Origin: Octadecabacter dasysiphoniae
Lineage (GTDB): Bacteria > Pseudomonadota > Alphaproteobacteria > Rhodobacterales > Rhodobacteraceae
Length of the DNA: 64,000 nucleotides
Assembly (NCBI RefSeq): GCF_021532615.1
Contig: NZ_JAKGAQ010000003.1
Coordinates: 388,197-452,196 of the forward strand
Direction: 5' to 3'
In this document: positions 61,063 to 64,000 of the stretch, piece by piece
Numbering within the stretch: the stretch's first letter is position 1
Layout of the letters: each line of letters opens with the position of its first letter
Position numbers and translations under genes: made by a program
The notes under the pieces: generated by a model
Database searches by the model: none
Told to the model about the DNA's origin: nothing
What the model saw: the letters and a program-made list of their open reading frames with translations, nothing else

Positions 61063-62868
61063 ATGGCACGCGCACCCCTTTTACAACTTACCGATATCGC
61101 CCTGACGTTTGGCGGTGATCCTGTTTTCGAAGACCTGTCTTTGGTCGTTCAGCCGGGCGACCGTGTCGCGTTGGTGGGGCGCAATGGATCGGGAAAATCG
61201 ACATTGCTCAAGGTGATGGCCGGTTTGGTTGAGGTCGACACCGGTGGTGTGACCGTCGCGCCCGGCATGTCCGTGGGTTACATGGAACAAGACCCAACCA
61301 TGGAAGGGTTTGCGACACTGGGCGATTATGCGTCCAGCGATATGGACGCATCCGACATGTGGCGCGTTGAATCCGTGGCCGAGGGGCTGAAATTTGACCC
61401 CGCCCGTGATGTGAACGTCGCGTCAGGCGGGGAACGGCGCCGCGCCGCATTGGCCAAACTAATGGCAGAGGCCCCGGGCCTGATGCTGCTGGACGAGCCG
61501 ACGAACCACATGGACATCGAGGCGATCCGCTGGCTGGAACGTGAATTGTCCCAGACGAAAACCGGATTCGTGCTGATTTCCCACGACCGCGCGTTTTTGA
61601 ACGCGTTGACCCGTGCGACGCTGTGGATTGATCGCGGCAAAGTGCGCCGTCAGGAACAGGGATTCGCCCATTTTGAAGAATGGCGCGACAAGACCTGGGA
61701 AGACGAAGACATGCAGCGCCACAAGCTGAATCGCAAAATCAAAGAAGAGGCGCGGTGGGCGGTTGAAGGCATTTCTGCACGGCGCACGCGCAACCAGGGG
61801 CGCCTGCGCGCGCTGCAGGATTTGCGGGCCGAAAAGTCGAGCCAGATCAAACGCCAAGGCACGGCGGCGATGGCGTTGGATGCGGGGCAATCGTCTGGCA
61901 AACGGGTGATTGAGGCCTTCGGGCTGACCAAAGAATTCGAAGACAAGACCATCGTGCGCGGGTTTGATCTGACGGTAAATCGCGGTGATCGCATTGCGTT
62001 TGTTGGCCCCAATGGCGTGGGAAAAACGACACTTATCAAGATGTTGCTGGGCGAAGTTGAACCTGACGATGGATCGATCAAGACCGGCACCAATCTGAAT
62101 GTCGCCGTGTTCGATCAGGCCCGTGCGCAGTTGAACCCGCACACGACGTTGTGGGACAATCTGACGACGGACCCGAGCATGGCGGTGAGCGGCAAGGCCG
62201 ACCAGATCATGGTGCGCGGCCAGCCCAAACACGTGGTTGGATACCTCAAGGAATTTCTGTTCGATGAGGCGCAGGTGCGTGCCCCCGTGCGGTCTTTGTC
62301 GGGTGGTGAAAAGGCGCGTCTGTTGTTGGCCCGACTGATGGCGCGCGAATCCAATGTGCTGGTGCTGGACGAACCGACCAACGATTTGGACATTGAAACG
62401 ATGGATTTGTTGCAGGATCTGTTGGGGGATTATCCGGGCACGGTGCTGTTGGTCAGCCACGACCGTGATTTCATCGACCGCGTGGCGACTACGACCATCG
62501 CGATGGAAGGCAACGGGCGCTGCGTGACCTACGCGGGCGGGTGGACGGATTATCAGAACCAACGGGCGATTGATGAACCTGTGGCGGCGAAGAAATCCAA
62601 ATCAAAGGGCAAGGTTGAGGCCGTCAAAGAGGCCGCGTCGGGGGAATTGAGTTTCACCGAAAAGCACCGCCTTGACGAATTGCCCGCCGTGATTGCCCGC
62701 CTTGAGGCCGAGATTGGCAAATTGGGGGAGCTGATGGCCGACCCCGCATTGTTCACCGACCATCCGGTGAAATTCCAGAAGGCGACGGATGCGTTGCTGG
62801 ACCGTCAGGCGAAACTGGACGCGGCGGAAGAAGAATGGATGGAGCTTGAGGAAAAAGCAGCGGGGTAG
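61063..62868 (+). CDS. ABC-F family ATPase (Uup-like)
   Basis: A 601-residue cytoplasmic ABC-F protein with two ATPase domains. First: Walker A GRNGSGKST near residue 39, signature near SGGERRRAALAKL, Walker B LLLLDEPTNHMD; second: GPNGVGKTT near 313, LSGGEKARLLLARL, VLVLDEPTNDLD. A linker between them and a charged C-terminal coiled coil (EKHRLDELPAVIARLEAEIG) fit Uup-type proteins that act on the ribosome or in replication. No membrane segment. Confidence 0.93.
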   Translation: MARAPLLQLTDIALTFGGDPVFEDLSLVVQPGDRVALVGRNGSGKSTLLKVMAGLVEVDTGGVTVAPGMSVGYMEQDPTMEGFATLGDYASSDMDASDMWRVESVAEGLKFDPARDVNVASGGERRRAALAKLMAEAPGLMLLDEPTNHMDIEAIRWLERELSQTKTGFVLISHDRAFLNALTRATLWIDRGKVRRQEQGFAHFEEWRDKTWEDEDMQRHKLNRKIKEEARWAVEGISARRTRNQGRLRALQDLRAEKSSQIKRQGTAAMALDAGQSSGKRVIEAFGLTKEFEDKTIVRGFDLTVNRGDRIAFVGPNGVGKTTLIKMLLGEVEPDDGSIKTGTNLNVAVFDQARAQLNPHTTLWDNLTTDPSMAVSGKADQIMVRGQPKHVVGYLKEFLFDEAQVRAPVRSLSGGEKARLLLARLMARESNVLVLDEPTNDLDIETMDLLQDLLGDYPGTVLLVSHDRDFIDRVATTTIAMEGNGRCVTYAGGWTDYQNQRAIDEPVAAKKSKSKGKVEAVKEAASGELSFTEKHRLDELPAVIARLEAEIGKLGELMADPALFTDHPVKFQKATDALLDRQAKLDAAEEEWMELEEKAAG

Positions 62869-62933
62869 GTCCGCTATGTGGGACGAAGCCGCCGTTTCCT
62901 TTGTTCAATCGAATGTCTGCTAACGATTTGATC

Positions 62934-63851
62934 TCAGGTCCGTCGAACGGCTAGCACCCCGGCAACTACGATGAGCATGATCCCAAAAAGCGCCACGGTG
63001 TCGGGACGCTCTGCGAAAAACAACGCTCCCCAGATCAAGGCAAACCCTACATAGGCAAAATCGAAAGTGCCGACGGTCGAAGCGGGCGCAGCTTGGTAGG
63101 CTACAGCCGTTCCGACCGAGGCGACGAGGATCAAGCTTGCCAGAATTGCCGTCGTTTGCCATTCCGCCGCCCCCATAGCAGTCCACTCTGGTGAAAGGAA
63201 TCCGGGTGCTTCTAAGGAAAGGGTCCAGCCGATAACGAGCCCGGCGACACCCACAACAATAAAGGTCGCATTCAAGCCAAGCGCGAGTGTTGCGGGATGT
63301 TCATTACGGCACTTGGTGCGGGTCAGGATCATCGCCAACGCATAGAGAATGGCCGACAAGATGGGCAGCAACGCAGCCCAGACAAAGGCCTCTCCTCCCG
63401 GCCTCAAAACAAGCAGAATACCAACGAATCCCAGCGCAACACCGACCCATTGAGGGCGCCCAACAGACTCGCCACCAAACAACGCGGCAAACGCCACAAT
63501 GAAAAGTGGCAGAGTGTAGTAAGCAGCAGCGGCGACGGCCAAGGGGAGTAGTGGCAATGCCAAATAATATGCGATCCACATTGCGGTCAGCAAAAGGGAC
63601 CGCAGGATGATCCAGCCAACCGACTGAGGTGCCAAACGGGTTCTGTTAAGAAAAACAATCGCACCGCCCAGTAGTACGGGAAAAGCCAGCAGCGAACGAA
63701 CGGCAAACAGCTGCCACAGACCCATTCCTCCAGCGCCACCGAGCGACTTGATAAGAGCATCGCCCAAAGACAATGCCAGCACGGTCCCGATGATCGTGGC
63801 GACACCCAAAGGCACGTTGTCGGGACGGTGAGTGTGAGAGCTGCTAGCCAT
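62934..63851 (-). CDS. EamA/DMT family transporter
   Basis: A 305-residue membrane protein with ten predicted helices in two EamA repeats (VATIIGTVLALSLGDALIK early, and VASVGTAVAYQAAPASTVG ... GALFFAERPD late). Exports or imports small metabolites; substrate unknown. The closing segment with the sequence FAERPDTVALFGIMLIVVAG is characteristic of the family. Convergent with the ABC-F gene across 65 bp. Confidence 0.9.
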   Translation of the reverse strand: MASSSHTHRPDNVPLGVATIIGTVLALSLGDALIKSLGGAGGMGLWQLFAVRSLLAFPVLLGGAIVFLNRTRLAPQSVGWIILRSLLLTAMWIAYYLALPLLPLAVAAAAYYTLPLFIVAFAALFGGESVGRPQWVGVALGFVGILLVLRPGGEAFVWAALLPILSAILYALAMILTRTKCRNEHPATLALGLNATFIVVGVAGLVIGWTLSLEAPGFLSPEWTAMGAAEWQTTAILASLILVASVGTAVAYQAAPASTVGTFDFAYVGFALIWGALFFAERPDTVALFGIMLIVVAGVLAVRRT

Positions 63852-64000
63852 TGCGCGACGCTAGCCCGTTCCAATCTGATTGACCATCGAGTGCAGACAT
63901 TCGTGCACGGTGCAGCATCCGTTACTCTGGGCTCAAAGCAGACTTTAGCTACGCGATGCGCCAACTTCCATTATGCGGGTCAAAGCCGCCAAACAGAAAT
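63852..64000. other. Right-edge sequence without recognised gene
   Basis: 149 bp upstream of the EamA gene. No open frame with a clear start is seen before the window ends; it presumably carries the EamA promoter. Confidence 0.4.

Overview
The window looks like chromosomal DNA of a marine alphaproteobacterium of the order Rhodobacterales (Roseobacter group). This is inferred from gene content and order: a DUF177 - L32 - plsX - fabH - ihfA - merR - tRNA-Pro block, the argS - SPOR - nagZ - scpA - scpB block, a long duplicated dCTP deaminase, DksA with a single cysteine, Entner-Doudoroff genes behind a CceR-like operator, a TRAP transporter with oversized membrane subunits, and several small proteins (DUF2852, DUF2927, DUF4260) common in this order. 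Coding density is high and most genes are housekeeping. I see no prophage, insertion sequence, CRISPR array or rRNA operon.

Layout. 1-5.6 kb: start of pgk (cut by the window edge), two overlapping cyclophilins (cytoplasmic, then exported), a DUF3179 protein, SelO with a GNAT acetyltransferase, and a secreted YHYH protein. 5.6-9.8 kb: nucleoside hydrolase, a Rieske oxygenase coupled to a small unknown protein, a secreted EF-hand protein, and a fatty acid desaturase. 9.9-12.6 kb: ilvI-ilvN, preceded by a 15-residue leader peptide rich in Leu/Ile/Val codons and an attenuator. 12.7-16.7 kb: a decayed RTX tail and two intact RTX calcium-binding repeat proteins. 16.7-23.7 kb: a NarL-type response regulator and a Cache-domain histidine kinase divergent from a TRAP transporter (dctP-dctQ-dctM), probably its regulator. 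23.7-27.4 kb: Leu/Arg-tRNA protein transferase, RDD protein, two DUF2852 paralogues with a pair of matching inverted repeats upstream, a degenerate peptidoglycan glycosyltransferase-like secreted protein and a YbaK deacylase.

27.4-33.3 kb: glnE, a small unknown protein, and edd-eda. 33.2-36.3 kb: lipoprotein, RlmI-like methyltransferase, PIN protein and M48 protease. 36.4-41.7 kb: a long leftward set (MoxR ATPase, DUF4260, then DUF2927 lipoprotein, an unlisted 56-residue membrane protein, a CoxE-like VWA protein, a small membrane protein, DedA); the MoxR and VWA genes are about 2.4 kb apart but probably work together. 41.9-47.1 kb: dksA, flavin monooxygenase, xthA, A-type Fe-S carrier, dGTPase and a heme-copper oxidase subunit I-like protein that has lost most metal ligands. 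47.2-54.3 kb: argS, SPOR protein, nagZ, scpA, scpB, a small basic protein, and a GGDEF protein. 54.3-64 kb: dCTP deaminase, tRNA-Pro(GGG), merR, ihfA, fabH, plsX, rpmF, DUF177, a BamE-like lipoprotein, an OlsB-like acyltransferase, an ABC-F ATPase and an EamA transporter.

The most notable observations are the ilv attenuator, the two proteins that look like catalytically dead relatives of well known enzymes (GT51 and COX I), the paired operators over the DUF2852 genes, the RTX relic, and five convergent gene pairs whose stop codons overlap by exactly 4 bp. I found no clear example of an entirely new multi-gene system; the degenerate enzymes and the MoxR/VWA neighbourhood are the best leads.
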